From the NCBI RefSeq assembly GCF_030056815.1, contig NZ_JASHKR010000003.1, positions 62,001-126,000 on the forward strand: a stretch of DNA of 64,000 bases. The letters run 5' to 3'. Position 1 is the stretch's first letter. Each line of letters starts with the position of its first letter. The stretch comes from Rhodococcus sp. IEGM 1379. GTDB taxonomy: Bacteria > Actinomycetota > Actinomycetes > Mycobacteriales > Mycobacteriaceae. A program made the position numbers and the translations under genes. The notes below the pieces were generated by a model. That model was not told where the DNA came from, made no database searches, and worked only from the letters and a program-made list of their open reading frames with translations. Positions 8,303 to 17,241 of this stretch are shown here, one piece after another.

Positions 8303-9829
8303 GGGCGTACTCCGCAACATCCGCAGCACCAGCGCAGCGCTGATGAACAGCACGAGAGCAGTAGCACCGGAGGCGACGTGCATGCCGTCGACGAAGGCCG
8401 ACTTCGCAGAATCGACCAGCGCCGATCCTGCCTCGACGGGCAGATGCTTGGCTTCTTCGAGCGCGCCGCCGAGGGTGCCCTGCGCTGCGTGTGCTTGATC
8501 GGAATCAAGCATGGAGATGTCGATTCCCTTGCGGAAGATCGCCATGACCACACTGCCGAGGATTGCCACGCCGAGCGCGATACCGAGTTCGTAGGCTGTC
8601 TCGGACACCGCTGACGCGGCACCGGCACGCTCGGGCTCAACCGCGCTGACCACGAGGTCGTTAGTCAGAGTCAGTGCGACGCCAACTCCGGCTCCGACCA
8701 AACCGAAGCCGATCACGAACATCACCGGACCACTGTCGACACCGAGCGCCAGCAACATACCCGCACCGATTCCAGCGACAATCAACCCGACGCTGAGCAC
8801 CTGTGACACTGTCCACCGGCGGATCAGCCAGGCACCCGCCACGGCAGTCAAGGCGCTCAGCAACATGCCGGGCAGCATCAACAGGCCGGCATTGAAGGCT
8901 CCGTTACCCAAGACCAACTGCAGGTATTGGGAACCGAAGAACAGGACACCGGCCAGCGCGAAGACTGACAGCAGATTGGTGAGAACAGCGGTGGAGAAGG
9001 CAGCGTTGGAGAACAGCTTCAGATCCAGCATCGGATCCTTCAGGCTCCGCTGACGACGAACGAAGGCGACACCCGCTGCCAGGCCGACCAGGGCGATGGC
9101 GAACAACGTGAAGCTGACGCCGTGGACAACCGATTCCTTGATCGCGTAGACCAACGGCAGCATGGCTGCCATCGACAGAGCCGCACTGATCAGATCGAAT
9201 CGACCAGGGTTGGGGTCCTTGGACTCCGGAATCAGGATCGGACCGAGAACGACCAGGGCGATCATGACGGGGATGTTGATGAGGAAAACGGAACCCCACC
9301 AGTAGTGCTCGAGCATCCAACCGCCGATCAGCGGGCCGGCTGCAGTACCGCCGCCGGCCATGGCACCCCAGACGCCGATTGCCTCGGTGCGCTGACGCGG
9401 GTTGACGAAGATGGTGCGGATCAGACCCAGCGTCGCAGGCATAAGCGTCGCACCGGAAATGCCTTGCAGCACACGGGCTGCGATCAGCATTTCCGGGGTA
9501 GTGGCCATAGCCGCGATGATCGACGCGAGACCGAAGCCCACCGCGCCGATGAGCAGGAGCTTTCGCCTGCCGATGCGGTCACCGAGCGTGCCCATCGTGA
9601 TGAGGAGACCCGCGAGAATGAACGAGTAGACGTCGATGATCCAGAGCAGCTGAGTGCTGCTCGGTTCCAGGTCCGCGCTGATGAACGGCAGGGCCAGATC
9701 GAGCACCGTGCCGTCGACCGCGATGAGCAACACCGCAAACGCGAGGACCACCAAGCCCGCCCAGTCGCGCTTGGTTGCCCGAACATCCTCGGGATTGATT
9801 GCAGACGTCTGATCTGCCGACACTGACAT
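8285..9829 (-). CDS. DHA2-family MFS multidrug exporter (EmrB/QacA type)
   Basis: The 514-residue membrane protein has about 14 hydrophobic segments, as expected for DHA2 drug:proton antiporters. Segment 1 (VVLAFAVLLIAVDGTVLDLALP) carries the family's D-x-T-x-V-x-x-A-L-P motif, and GDRIGRRKLLL is motif A between helices 2 and 3. The central region near residues 140-180 (GVWGAMAGGGTAAGPLIGG) is motif C. An inserted hydrophilic segment rich in Asp and Ala lies near residue 440 before the last helix. It is transcribed away from a TetR gene across a 128-bp gap holding two matching operators, so it is probably repressed by that protein. Export substrate unknown. Confidence 0.9.
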   Translation of the reverse strand: MSVSADQTSAINPEDVRATKRDWAGLVVLAFAVLLIAVDGTVLDLALPFISADLEPSSTQLLWIIDVYSFILAGLLITMGTLGDRIGRRKLLLIGAVGFGLASIIAAMATTPEMLIAARVLQGISGATLMPATLGLIRTIFVNPRQRTEAIGVWGAMAGGGTAAGPLIGGWMLEHYWWGSVFLINIPVMIALVVLGPILIPESKDPNPGRFDLISAALSMAAMLPLVYAIKESVVHGVSFTLFAIALVGLAAGVAFVRRQRSLKDPMLDLKLFSNAAFSTAVLTNLLSVFALAGVLFFGSQYLQLVLGNGAFNAGLLMLPGMLLSALTAVAGAWLIRRWTVSQVLSVGLIVAGIGAGMLLALGVDSGPVMFVIGFGLVGAGVGVALTLTNDLVVSAVEPERAGAASAVSETAYELGIALGVAILGSVVMAIFRKGIDISMLDSDQAHAAQGTLGGALEEAKHLPVEAGSALVDSAKSAFVDGMHVASGATALVLFISAALVLRMLRSTPENAKR

Positions 9830-9870
9830 TGCTCTTCTGCAACTTTCCGTGAGTCGAGTACGAATTCCAC

Positions 9871-9931
9871 TGAACCGTCCAGCCGGTACAGTGACGGTTT
9901 TACACTAACAGTGAACCGTCTCGGCGGTAAA
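9871..9931. promoter_or_regulatory. Two TetR-type operators between exporter and regulator
   Basis: Two copies of ACCG-N6-CGGT lie at 9874-9887 and 9915-9928, each in the wider context TGAACCGTC...CGGTA. They are 41 bp apart, about four helical turns, placing both on one face of the DNA. A GACGGTT/AACCGTC pair also links the first site to the second. The location, between the divergent exporter and TetR genes, fits autorepression plus repression of the exporter. Confidence 0.65.
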
Positions 9932-9957
9932 GTTATTTCCCGGTACAGTTCCATCAC

Positions 9958-10479
9958 ATGGCTCAAGGCACACGTGATCGCATTCTCGACGCACTGGAGA
10001 AGTTGCTACTGGTCAGCAGCGTCGCCCAGGTCACGCTCGAAGGAGTTGCCACCGAAGCCGGGGTATCAAAGGGCGGGTTGCTGTACCACTTCCCCAGTAA
10101 GGAAGCTCTCCTCGCGGCGATGGTCCGCAGACTTGGGGAACGGTCCGATCAGCAGCTTGCCGACGCCGTTGCCGGTGGCACGTCCGCGACCGAGTTCTAT
10201 CTTCAGATTCCGGATTCGAGCACAGCCGAAGAACTGTCGCTGTTCCGCTCGATCATCGCCGCACTGCGCACCGTCGACGGCCAGCACGACGAAATCCAGA
10301 AAGCTGTCATCGAAGTGATGCGCAGCTGGGACCAGGGTCTGCAGACGGAGAATGCTGATCCCGTTCAAGCCGAAATCATCCGCCTTGTCGGCGACGGCAT
10401 CTACCTCGCCGCGATGCTCGGACTCCCCCAACCGGATCCCGAACTGCACCGTCAGGTGATCGAGCGGCTGATGCCGTGA
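9958..10479 (+). CDS. TetR-family transcriptional regulator of the adjacent exporter
   Basis: This 173-residue repressor has an N-terminal TetR helix-turn-helix (about residues 8-55; VTLEGVATEAGVSKGGLLYHFPSKEALLAAMV). The C-terminal half is a helical ligand domain, shorter than average for the family. No good ribosome site precedes the ATG (TTCCATCAC), so translation may be leaderless or weak. Divergent orientation and paired operators argue that it represses the DHA2 exporter and itself, released by a toxic ligand. It ends 19 bp before the convergent ilvA gene. Confidence 0.85.
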   Translation: MAQGTRDRILDALEKLLLVSSVAQVTLEGVATEAGVSKGGLLYHFPSKEALLAAMVRRLGERSDQQLADAVAGGTSATEFYLQIPDSSTAEELSLFRSIIAALRTVDGQHDEIQKAVIEVMRSWDQGLQTENADPVQAEIIRLVGDGIYLAAMLGLPQPDPELHRQVIERLMP

Positions 10480-10498
10480 CCACCTGACGGAACATTCC

Positions 10499-11854
10499 CT
10501 ACGTCAGATAGCGGTACGCCGGGCTCCCCGGCTCGAGCCGCTCGGACTTCATCGGTGCATGCTCCATACGTTCGAGCAACGACGACAAACCGTCGGCGGA
10601 GCCCAGTTCGATACCGACCAACGCAGCGCCCGTCTCACGGTTGTTGCGCTTGACGTACTCGAACAGCGAAATGTCGTCGTCCGGGCCCAGCACCTCGGAG
10701 AGGAATCGACGCAGCGCTCCCGGCTCCTGCGGGAAATCCACCAGGAAGTAGTGCTTGAGTCCTAGATGCACCAACGAACGCTCGAGGATTTCTCCGTAGC
10801 GCGAGACGTCGTTATTTCCACCGGAAATCAGGCACACGACGGTCGACCCCGGCTCGAGAGTCAAATTCTGAAGTGCTGCAACGGAAAGCGCGCCCGCCGG
10901 TTCAGCAATGATGCCCTCGTTCTGATAGATCTCGAGCATCGCCGTGCAGATAGCGCCTTCGTCGATCTGGTTCACTACAAACGAGCCCGAACCCGGAAGC
11001 CCTGACAGCTGACGGGCCACCAACGGCAACGACGCATGGGAAACCACGGCAGCACCCAAGCGCGAGACCACTTCGTACGGAAGATCACCGATTCGCTTGA
11101 CCGCCGCGCCGTCCACAAACGGATCCACCACCGGCAGCGTCACGGGGGCACCAGCCACCAGGGCCGCCGTCATCGACGCCGCACCGGACGGCTCGATGCC
11201 GACAATGGATGTCTTCGGCGAACGCTCATGCAGGTAGGTTGCGATTCCCGCGATGCACCCGCCGCCGCCAACCGGTACAACAATCGCGTCGAGGGGCGCA
11301 TCCAACTGCTGCAGGATCTCTGCGGCGATTGTCCCCTGGCCGGCCGCGGTACGCGGGTCGTCAAAGGGAGCAACCATGGTGGCACCCGTTCGCGCGACAT
11401 CCTCCACCGCTGCCGCAGCAGCCGCGTCGTACGTTTCACCAATCGTGAAAAGTTCGACAAATTCGCCACCGTGAGCGCGGATCCGGTCGCGCTTCTGCTT
11501 CGGCGTGTTGGCCGGAACGTAGATCCGGCCCTGGATCTGCATCCGTCGGCAGGCATACGCGACGCCCTGTGCGTGGTTTCCGGCACTGGCAGCCACGACG
11601 CCCGCGGCAAGTTCCTCGTCGGTCAACTGTGCGATCAGGTTGAACGCACCGCGGATCTTGTACGAGCGAACACTTTGCAGGTCTTCGCGCTTGAGATACA
11701 CCTTGGCACCGGTCAGCGCTGACAGCCTCTCGCTGTATTGCAAAGGTGTGGCCGCAATAACGTCTTGAATTCGCTCGATAGCCGCGTCAATTTCCCGCGC
11801 GTCAAGCGCTGGCAGGGTGGACTTGGTAGCTACGACCTCGGGCGAGTTAGACAC
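10499..11854 (-). CDS. ilvA: Threonine dehydratase (threonine deaminase)
   Basis: The 451-residue fold-type II PLP enzyme deaminates threonine to 2-oxobutanoate, the first step of isoleucine synthesis. The PLP lysine is Lys66 in SYKIRGAFN. The serine/asparagine loop AASAGNHAQGVAYAC and the glycine-rich phosphate loop VPVGGGGCIAG are intact. The C-terminal about 100 residues form one ACT-like regulatory domain (KHYFLVDFPQEPGALRRFL), matching the shorter actinobacterial form rather than the E. coli form with two. The GTG at 11854 is used, although the GGAG in front of it is very close. It is divergent from the amidohydrolase at 12059. Feedback inhibition by isoleucine is expected from the family. 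Confidence 0.93.
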   Translation of the reverse strand: MSNSPEVVATKSTLPALDAREIDAAIERIQDVIAATPLQYSERLSALTGAKVYLKREDLQSVRSYKIRGAFNLIAQLTDEELAAGVVAASAGNHAQGVAYACRRMQIQGRIYVPANTPKQKRDRIRAHGGEFVELFTIGETYDAAAAAAVEDVARTGATMVAPFDDPRTAAGQGTIAAEILQQLDAPLDAIVVPVGGGGCIAGIATYLHERSPKTSIVGIEPSGAASMTAALVAGAPVTLPVVDPFVDGAAVKRIGDLPYEVVSRLGAAVVSHASLPLVARQLSGLPGSGSFVVNQIDEGAICTAMLEIYQNEGIIAEPAGALSVAALQNLTLEPGSTVVCLISGGNNDVSRYGEILERSLVHLGLKHYFLVDFPQEPGALRRFLSEVLGPDDDISLFEYVKRNNRETGAALVGIELGSADGLSSLLERMEHAPMKSERLEPGSPAYRYLT

Positions 11855-12058
11855 TCCGCCATTTTTGCACGTCCGACGCCAACCTTCCCACCGCGGTCAC
11901 CGCAGAAGATTCGCGCCGATTCGAAGACGCTGGGTGCGCACTCACCTACTCTCATCACAAAGCCGGAAATAGAACGAAGTTCAATGGTCCACGGCCCCCA
12001 ACGCGACGCCTGGCCTTACGCGCGCATCAGACGCAACGAAACCCGAGGAGTGCACCGC

Positions 12059-12925
12059 ATGACCCCCTACGACGGAGTCCCGATTATCGACACACACATC
12101 GGGTTTCGCGAGTCCGGCTACGACGAGTACGCCTTCATCACACGTCAGACCAAGGACCAGCAGAGCCTCAACGAGTTCAGCATGCCGGCGCAGTACATGT
12201 TCAAGGGCGTGCCCGACAACCTTTCCACCGACGATCCCGTCTCCGTGACCCTGAAGGAGATGGACAAGCACGGCATCGAGATCGGCATGGTCAGCATGGC
12301 GAAGGAGTCGGGAAAGCGCGCGGTCACACTCTTCCCGGACCGGTTCGTTCCGCAGGGTTCCGCGGTCGACCCCAACGACATCATGGGCACACTCAACCGA
12401 ATGACGCGCGAGTACGAAGAATTCGGCATCGTCTCGGTGAGTTCTTTTGCAGCAGGAACGTTCCCGCAAGTGGCACTCAACGCGCCGCAGATGTACCCGA
12501 TCTACGCCAAGTGCGTCGAACTGGATATCCCGATCTTCGCGTGCGCCGGTATCGCCGGGCCCAGGCTCAAATCCGCGGTCCAGCACGTCGAATTGATCGA
12601 CGACGTGATGTTCGATTTTCCGGACCTGGTTTTTGTCACCCGGCACGGCTGCGAACCCTGGGAGGAGTTGGCCGTCAAGCTGATGCTCAAATGGCCCAAT
12701 CTGTACTACTCCACCTCGGCGTTCGCCCCCAAGCATTACCCGAAGACGATCGTCGACTACGCGAACACTCGCGGCGCCGACAAGATCATCTACGCCGGCT
12801 ACTTTCCAGCCGGACTAACGCTGGACCGGATCTTCGGAGATATGCCGCACGTTCCGTTCAACGCCGACGTGTGGCCGAAGTTCCTCCATGAAAACGCCCG
12901 CAAGGTACTGAAACTGAAAGGCTGA
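12059..12925 (+). CDS. Amidohydrolase-2 family protein
   Basis: The 288-residue protein resembles the amidohydrolase_2 (ACMSD/gamma-resorcylate decarboxylase-like) TIM-barrel group: PIIDTHIGF at the N-terminus in place of the usual HxH, VTRHGCEPWEELAVKLML in the middle, and IIYAGYFPAGLTLDR near the C-terminus where the family has an Asp ligand. The first motif reads DTHIGF rather than DxHxH, so metal binding may be altered. GAGGAG lies about 10 bp before the ATG at 12059; earlier in-frame ATGs such as 11983 lack a site. It is convergent with the pyruvate-oxidase-type gene, with only 12 bp between the stops. Family members act on aromatic carboxylates or lactones; no function can be assigned. 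Confidence 0.75.
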   Translation: MTPYDGVPIIDTHIGFRESGYDEYAFITRQTKDQQSLNEFSMPAQYMFKGVPDNLSTDDPVSVTLKEMDKHGIEIGMVSMAKESGKRAVTLFPDRFVPQGSAVDPNDIMGTLNRMTREYEEFGIVSVSSFAAGTFPQVALNAPQMYPIYAKCVELDIPIFACAGIAGPRLKSAVQHVELIDDVMFDFPDLVFVTRHGCEPWEELAVKLMLKWPNLYYSTSAFAPKHYPKTIVDYANTRGADKIIYAGYFPAGLTLDRIFGDMPHVPFNADVWPKFLHENARKVLKLKG

Positions 12926-12937
12926 GATGACGCCTTC

Positions 12938-14713
12938 TCAGCCCCTCGGGTTGAACTGCGACGGGCGCGGCACGTTCCGCAGATTGGACTTCGCCATCTG
13001 CACGGCCTCCCCCACACCGCCGTTCATCACCATCTTCGACATGGCGAGCGCGAATCCCTTGACCTGACCTCCGGTGATGTTGGGCGGCAACGACAATGCC
13101 AGCGGATCCGTCACAAGATCGACCAATGCCGGACCATCGTGATCGAGGGCAGCGCGAATACCGGATTCGATATCATCAGGGCTTTCGATACGACGCGCGA
13201 AGATCCCCAAGGCCGCAGCCACGGCCGCATAGTCGACTGGCGGAACGTCGACGCCGAAATCGGGTAGACCGTCCACCAACATCTCGAGTTTGACCATTCC
13301 CAAGGTCGAGTTGTTGAACACAACGATCTTGACCGGCAGTCGGTACATCGCGACCGTCACCAGTTCGCCGAGCAACATCGACAGTCCCCCGTCGCCGGAG
13401 ACCGAAATGACTTGCCGTCCCGGGCTTGCCCATTGCGCACCCAGAGCGTGTGGCAGTGCATTGGCCATGGAACCATGCAAGGCCGACGAAAGAAATCGCC
13501 GGGAACCGTTGGGATTGAGATATCGTGCCGTCCACACATTGCACATGCCGGTGTCAGCAGTGAAGATCGCGTCCTCCGCGGCAAGGTCGTCGAGGATCGA
13601 TGCTGCATATTCGGGATGAATCGGCGTTCGCTGCTTCACCGGATCGGTATACGCCCCTACAACTTTGGTCATGAGAGTGTTGTGCGTAGCGAGCATGTCC
13701 TCGAGGAAAACCCGGTCAGCCTTGCGGTCCAATTGAGGAATCAACGCCGCGAGTGTGGCTGCAACATCTCCGTGCACCGCAAGATCCAAGCTGGTTCGAC
13801 GACCCAATTTCTCTGCTGCAGAATCTATCTGAGCGGTCCGCACAGTGTGTGGCAGAAATTGATCGTACGGAAAATCCGTTCCGATCAGGAGCAGCAGGTC
13901 AGCGCCATGCATACCGTCGTGTGCGGCACCGTAACCCAGAAGACCCGTCATCCCGACGTCGTACGGGTTGTCGTACTGAATCCACTCTTTGCCCCGCAAG
14001 CTGTGGCCGATGGGCGCGCCAACAGTTTCGGCCAATTCGAGGACTTCGTCTCGGGCGCCTCGCACCCCGGCGCCGGCGAAGATCGCCACCTTTTCCGACG
14101 CGTTGATCACCTCGGCCAACGCCGTAACGTCACCCGCATCCGGAACGAGCGCCGGCCTGCGCGTTTCCACAAGAGTCGGCGGCGTTCCTTCCGCGGGACA
14201 TTCCGCGATGTCACCCGGCAAGACAATCACCGAGACACCGTTGCCGGCCACCGAATGCTGGATTGCAGACTGTACGACCCGCGGCGACTGCACTGCGGTG
14301 CTGATCAGTTCGGTGTAGCTCGAACACTCGATGAAGATGCGCTCGGGATGGGTTTCCTGGAAGTAACCCATCCCGATCTGAGCACTCGGAATGTGCGACG
14401 CAATCGCAAGGACCGGCGCGCCCGAGCGATGTGCGTCGTAAAGCCCGTTGATCAGATGCAGGTTTCCGGGGCCGCACGAACCGGCGCAGACCGCCAACCG
14501 TCCCGTGATCTGCGCATCCGCTGCTGCAGCAAAAGCTGCTGCTTCCTCATGCCGGACATGAATCCAATCGATACCACCCGTCGTGGATCCGCCGGTGCGC
14601 CGCACTGCGTCCACGATGGGGTTGAGACTGTCTCCGACGATCCCGTAGATTCGACTGACACCGGCATCAACTAGCTGCCGAACCAATTGATCTGCAACAG
14701 TTTTCGGACTCAT
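12938..14713 (-). CDS. ThDP-dependent pyruvate oxidase / quinone pyruvate dehydrogenase-like enzyme
   Basis: The 591-residue protein is a PoxB-type ThDP enzyme converting pyruvate to acetate and CO2 with FAD and a quinone or oxygen as acceptor. IYGIVGDSLNPIVDAV at the N-terminus and HVRHEEAAAFAAAADAQITG with the catalytic glutamate are typical of PoxB. The ThDP/Mg motif runs from SGDGGLSMLLGE to VVFNNSTLGMV. The C-terminus ends in a basic segment (NVPRPSQFNPRG) where E. coli PoxB has its membrane-binding helix. It is transcribed in the same direction as the Ddn-like gene, 15 bp downstream of it. Other possibilities are an acetolactate-synthase-like or oxalyl-type enzyme, but the N-terminal signature favours PoxB. 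Confidence 0.85.
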   Translation of the reverse strand: MSPKTVADQLVRQLVDAGVSRIYGIVGDSLNPIVDAVRRTGGSTTGGIDWIHVRHEEAAAFAAAADAQITGRLAVCAGSCGPGNLHLINGLYDAHRSGAPVLAIASHIPSAQIGMGYFQETHPERIFIECSSYTELISTAVQSPRVVQSAIQHSVAGNGVSVIVLPGDIAECPAEGTPPTLVETRRPALVPDAGDVTALAEVINASEKVAIFAGAGVRGARDEVLELAETVGAPIGHSLRGKEWIQYDNPYDVGMTGLLGYGAAHDGMHGADLLLLIGTDFPYDQFLPHTVRTAQIDSAAEKLGRRTSLDLAVHGDVAATLAALIPQLDRKADRVFLEDMLATHNTLMTKVVGAYTDPVKQRTPIHPEYAASILDDLAAEDAIFTADTGMCNVWTARYLNPNGSRRFLSSALHGSMANALPHALGAQWASPGRQVISVSGDGGLSMLLGELVTVAMYRLPVKIVVFNNSTLGMVKLEMLVDGLPDFGVDVPPVDYAAVAAALGIFARRIESPDDIESGIRAALDHDGPALVDLVTDPLALSLPPNITGGQVKGFALAMSKMVMNGGVGEAVQMAKSNLRNVPRPSQFNPRG

Positions 14714-14728
14714 GCGGCCTCCGTAAAG

Positions 14729-15163
14729 CTACTTGGGTTCGAGCACGAATACCGGAATCTCGCGATCCGTCTTCTTCTGATACTCCGCATAGTCGGGGAA
14801 GGCAGCAACTGCACGTTCCCACCAGATCGCCTTCTCGTCGCCGGTCACCTCACGCGCAACCATGTCCGAGACCTGCGTCGCGTCACGCAGGGTGACATTC
14901 GGATTCGCTTTGACGTTGTAGTACCAGACCGGATTCTTGGGAGCGCCGCCCAAGGACGCCACGACGGCGTACTTACCGTCGTGCTCGACGCGCATCAACG
15001 GCGTCTTGCGAATCTTGCCGGACTTCGCACCGACAGTCGTGAGGACAACGACGGCCATGCCGTTCAGTTCGTTGCCCTCGGTCCCGCCGGACTTCTCGAT
15101 GAGTTCAACCTGGTCGGCAGCCCACGTTGCGGGACTGGGTTCATATTCACCTGTAATTGGCAT
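14729..15163 (-). CDS. Ddn-like deazaflavin-dependent nitroreductase / F420H2-quinone reductase
   Basis: The 144-residue split-barrel protein closely resembles M. tuberculosis Rv1558, a member of the deazaflavin-dependent nitroreductase (Ddn) family that uses reduced F420 to reduce quinones. [20 protein letters not shown] and [16 protein letters not shown] are family hallmarks. The ATG at 15163 aligns with the Rv1558 start, so I reject the longer frame to 15298. Its position two genes beyond ilvA mirrors the mycobacterial ilvA-Rv1558 neighbourhood. It is divergent from a small membrane protein. The enzyme probably acts in respiratory or oxidative-stress quinone reduction; the natural acceptor is not known. 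Confidence 0.88.
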   Translation of the reverse strand: MPITGEYEPSPATWAADQVELIEKSGGTEGNELNGMAVVVLTTVGAKSGKIRKTPLMRVEHDGKYAVVASLGGAPKNPVWYYNVKANPNVTLRDATQVSDMVAREVTGDEKAIWWERAVAAFPDYAEYQKKTDREIPVFVLEPK

Positions 15164-15325
15164 GGGTCCAGTGAACACCCACTCCCACCCCATTGCCACC
15201 GAACGAACAAATCTGCCGGTGTATCGATAAAGTGAGCTGCTGATCAATAAAGTTCGCTTGCCCGAAACCAAGTATCTGGATACCCTGAAAGTCCACAACA
15301 GGACACAACAAGGGCAGGTGACGGC

Positions 15326-15556
15326 ATGACAACCGCAGAAATCTCCACCCGCGAATCACGCCGGACCACCGACAACTGCGTCGACATCGCCGGCACACCC
15401 TGGCCTCTGTACAAGATCGAAGCCATGATCCTCGGCTTGATTCTGTTCGTGGTCATCCTCGCCGTGACGACGTCCATGCAGGTCGCTGTACTGACCGCAG
15501 CGTCAGCAGCAGTCACAACCTGGTGGGTACGACGCTTCCATTACTCCCGCATCTAG
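15326..15556 (+). CDS. Small two-helix membrane protein of unknown function
   Basis: This 76-residue protein has a short hydrophilic N-terminus and two hydrophobic segments (about residues 33-51 and 52-66), the first read as [17 protein letters not shown], ending in a basic tail ([11 protein letters not shown]). The ATG at 15326 follows AGGTGACGGC, a modest ribosome site. I do not recognise a family with certainty. The basic cytoplasmic end suggests both termini are inside. It is divergent from the Ddn-like gene and ends 20 bp before a convergent SDR gene, so it marks the edge between the core-like block and the catabolic region. Confidence 0.6.
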   Translation: MTTAEISTRESRRTTDNCVDIAGTPWPLYKIEAMILGLILFVVILAVTTSMQVAVLTAASAAVTTWWVRRFHYSRI

Positions 15557-15575
15557 AGGATGCCAATCCTCCCCC

Positions 15576-16400
15576 TCAGTTCCGTCCGTCGAATACCGCG
15601 TCGGGACGCAGCTTTCCGGCGAGGACCTTCGCTCGTTTGCCGGCAAGTCGTTCGAAGGCCTCAGGATGAGTGAGTATCCAGAATTCATCTCGTGAAAGAC
15701 CGTCGAAGTACAGCTTCGCAGCGGTCTGCGGTGTCATTCCGCCGCGAATGTTCTCTCGCCAGAATTCGGCGTCCTCATCGGAGTCGTGGCGTACTTCGAC
15801 ATCGTCGAAGATTCTGGTGGCCACCTGCGCCGGACTGAATACCGAAACCTGTATCTGCGGAAACTTCTCGGCGCATTCCAGATACACGCACTCACTGAGC
15901 GCCTGCACTCCATGCTTTGACGCCGCGTACGCCGTCATCCGTGGAGTGATCGAGACACCGCCGACCGACACAGTGTTGACCAGATGCGAGTGCTGTGGAT
16001 CCGCCCCCATTCGAGGAATGAACGAACGAATACCGTGAAAGACGCCGGTGAGATTGACGTCGATGACACGTTGCCATTCGTCTGCCGGTATGTCCCAGGT
16101 GTATCCGACCGATTCGAGACCGGCGTTGTTGGCTAGCAGTGCGACAGAACCGAATTCGGCATACGCCGCGTCAGCGAGCGCATCCACTTGGGCTGCCACT
16201 CGGACATCGGTCGGTACGGCGAGCACGCGATGGCCGTCCGCGCGCAGGTTCACTGCTACCGCATCCAGCCGCTCAGCCGAGATATCTGCAAGTACCAGAT
16301 TCATTCCGAGTGAAGCTGCTTCGTGTGCCAGCGCTTCACCGATTCCGCTTCCGGCGCCGGTGATCACGGCAGTTCCGCCGCGCAATTCTTCGAGTTTCAC
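15576..16400 (-). CDS. SDR family NAD(P)-dependent oxidoreductase
   Basis: The 274-residue classical SDR has TGAGSGIGEA near residue 16, LANNAG, a catalytic serine in NTVSVGGVSIT and YAASKHG with the Tyr/Lys pair. I use the GTG at 16400, which has TAGGAGAG just upstream; the longer frame to 16433 would overlap the preceding gene. The C-terminus (EAFERLAGKRAKVLAGKLRPD) is longer and more basic than in sugar or acyl reductases and resembles SDRs that act on lipophilic alcohols. It is the last gene of a minus-strand trio of SDRs, 7 bp after the preceding stop. It probably oxidises an alcohol released by the neighbouring sulfatases. Confidence 0.82.
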   Translation of the reverse strand: MKLEELRGGTAVITGAGSGIGEALAHEAASLGMNLVLADISAERLDAVAVNLRADGHRVLAVPTDVRVAAQVDALADAAYAEFGSVALLANNAGLESVGYTWDIPADEWQRVIDVNLTGVFHGIRSFIPRMGADPQHSHLVNTVSVGGVSITPRMTAYAASKHGVQALSECVYLECAEKFPQIQVSVFSPAQVATRIFDDVEVRHDSDEDAEFWRENIRGGMTPQTAAKLYFDGLSRDEFWILTHPEAFERLAGKRAKVLAGKLRPDAVFDGRN

Positions 16401-16407
16401 AGCTCTC

Positions 16408-17241
16408 CTACTTTTGGCAGTGACCGGCGTCAACGGGCAGGGTTACGCCGGTAATGTATCGCGCCTCGTCGGAAGCCAGGAACAAGCTGGCATTGGCGAT
16501 GTCTCGCGGCTCGAGCATCGCGACCGGCAACATGTGCATGGACTGCAGTCCCGCCTCGAAGTCTTCCTGCGTGGGGTTCTCCAGATCAGGCCGCACGGTC
16601 TTCATAGTTCCGGGGTTCTGCAGCATCGTCGTACGTGTGTTGGCGGGGTGAACCGTGTTCACCCGAATACTGTGCGGCGCAAGTTCTTGCGAAAGGGACC
16701 GCATCAATCCAACGACGCCGTGCTTTGCGGCCGTGTAGTGGCCGACGCTCACCAAACCACGCAATCCGGCGATCGAACTGATCAACACGATGGACCCACC
16801 GGCACCGCCGTCGATCACATGTGGAATTCCAGCCTTGCACGTACGCCAGACACCGGTCAGGTTGACGTCGAGCATGGTCTGCCAACGCTCGGCTGACAGT
16901 TCGAGAGCCTTTCCCGCGGAGCTGACGCCGGCCGTCCCGCAGATGATGTCCAACCGACCAAGCGCAACAACACCTTCGGCAACTGCAGCGTCCAGCGCCT
17001 TCTGATCGCGAACGTCCGCCTCGAAAGAGGCAATCTTGCGCCCCAGACCTTCTACCAAACTCACGGTCTCGGCCAGGTCGGCACTGCTCGAACCGGGCGT
17101 CGTCGAATGTTCCACCGCCTCACCGATGTCCACGACGATGATGTCGGCACCTTCTTCGGCGAATCGAACCGCTTGGGCGCGGCCGATTCCCCTCGCACCA
17201 CCGCTGATCAGTGCAACTTTGCCTGCCAACCGCCCACCCAT
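16408..17241 (-). CDS. Mycofactocin-coupled SDR oxidoreductase
   Basis: The 277-residue protein matches the mycofactocin-dependent SDR subgroup. It has SGGARGIGRAQAVRFAEEGADIIVVD followed by the subgroup's insertion (EAVEHSTTPGSSSADLAETVSLVEGLGR), and it ends YITGVTLPVDAGHCQK. In this subgroup NAD is bound non-exchangeably and electrons pass to the peptide-derived cofactor mycofactocin. YTAAKHG holds the catalytic Tyr and Lys. The ATG at 17241 shares one base with the TGA of the preceding gene, so the two are translationally coupled. The mycofactocin biosynthesis genes are not in this window. Its location opposite a sulfatase gene suggests oxidation of a desulfated alcohol. Confidence 0.85.
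   Translation of the reverse strand: MGGRLAGKVALISGGARGIGRAQAVRFAEEGADIIVVDIGEAVEHSTTPGSSSADLAETVSLVEGLGRKIASFEADVRDQKALDAAVAEGVVALGRLDIICGTAGVSSAGKALELSAERWQTMLDVNLTGVWRTCKAGIPHVIDGGAGGSIVLISSIAGLRGLVSVGHYTAAKHGVVGLMRSLSQELAPHSIRVNTVHPANTRTTMLQNPGTMKTVRPDLENPTQEDFEAGLQSMHMLPVAMLEPRDIANASLFLASDEARYITGVTLPVDAGHCQK

Noticed and set aside
13412-14674. A 420-codon open frame on the plus strand
   Set aside because: It is antisense to the well-supported pyruvate-oxidase-type gene, is rich in Arg, His and Cys, and has no ribosome site or family motif.
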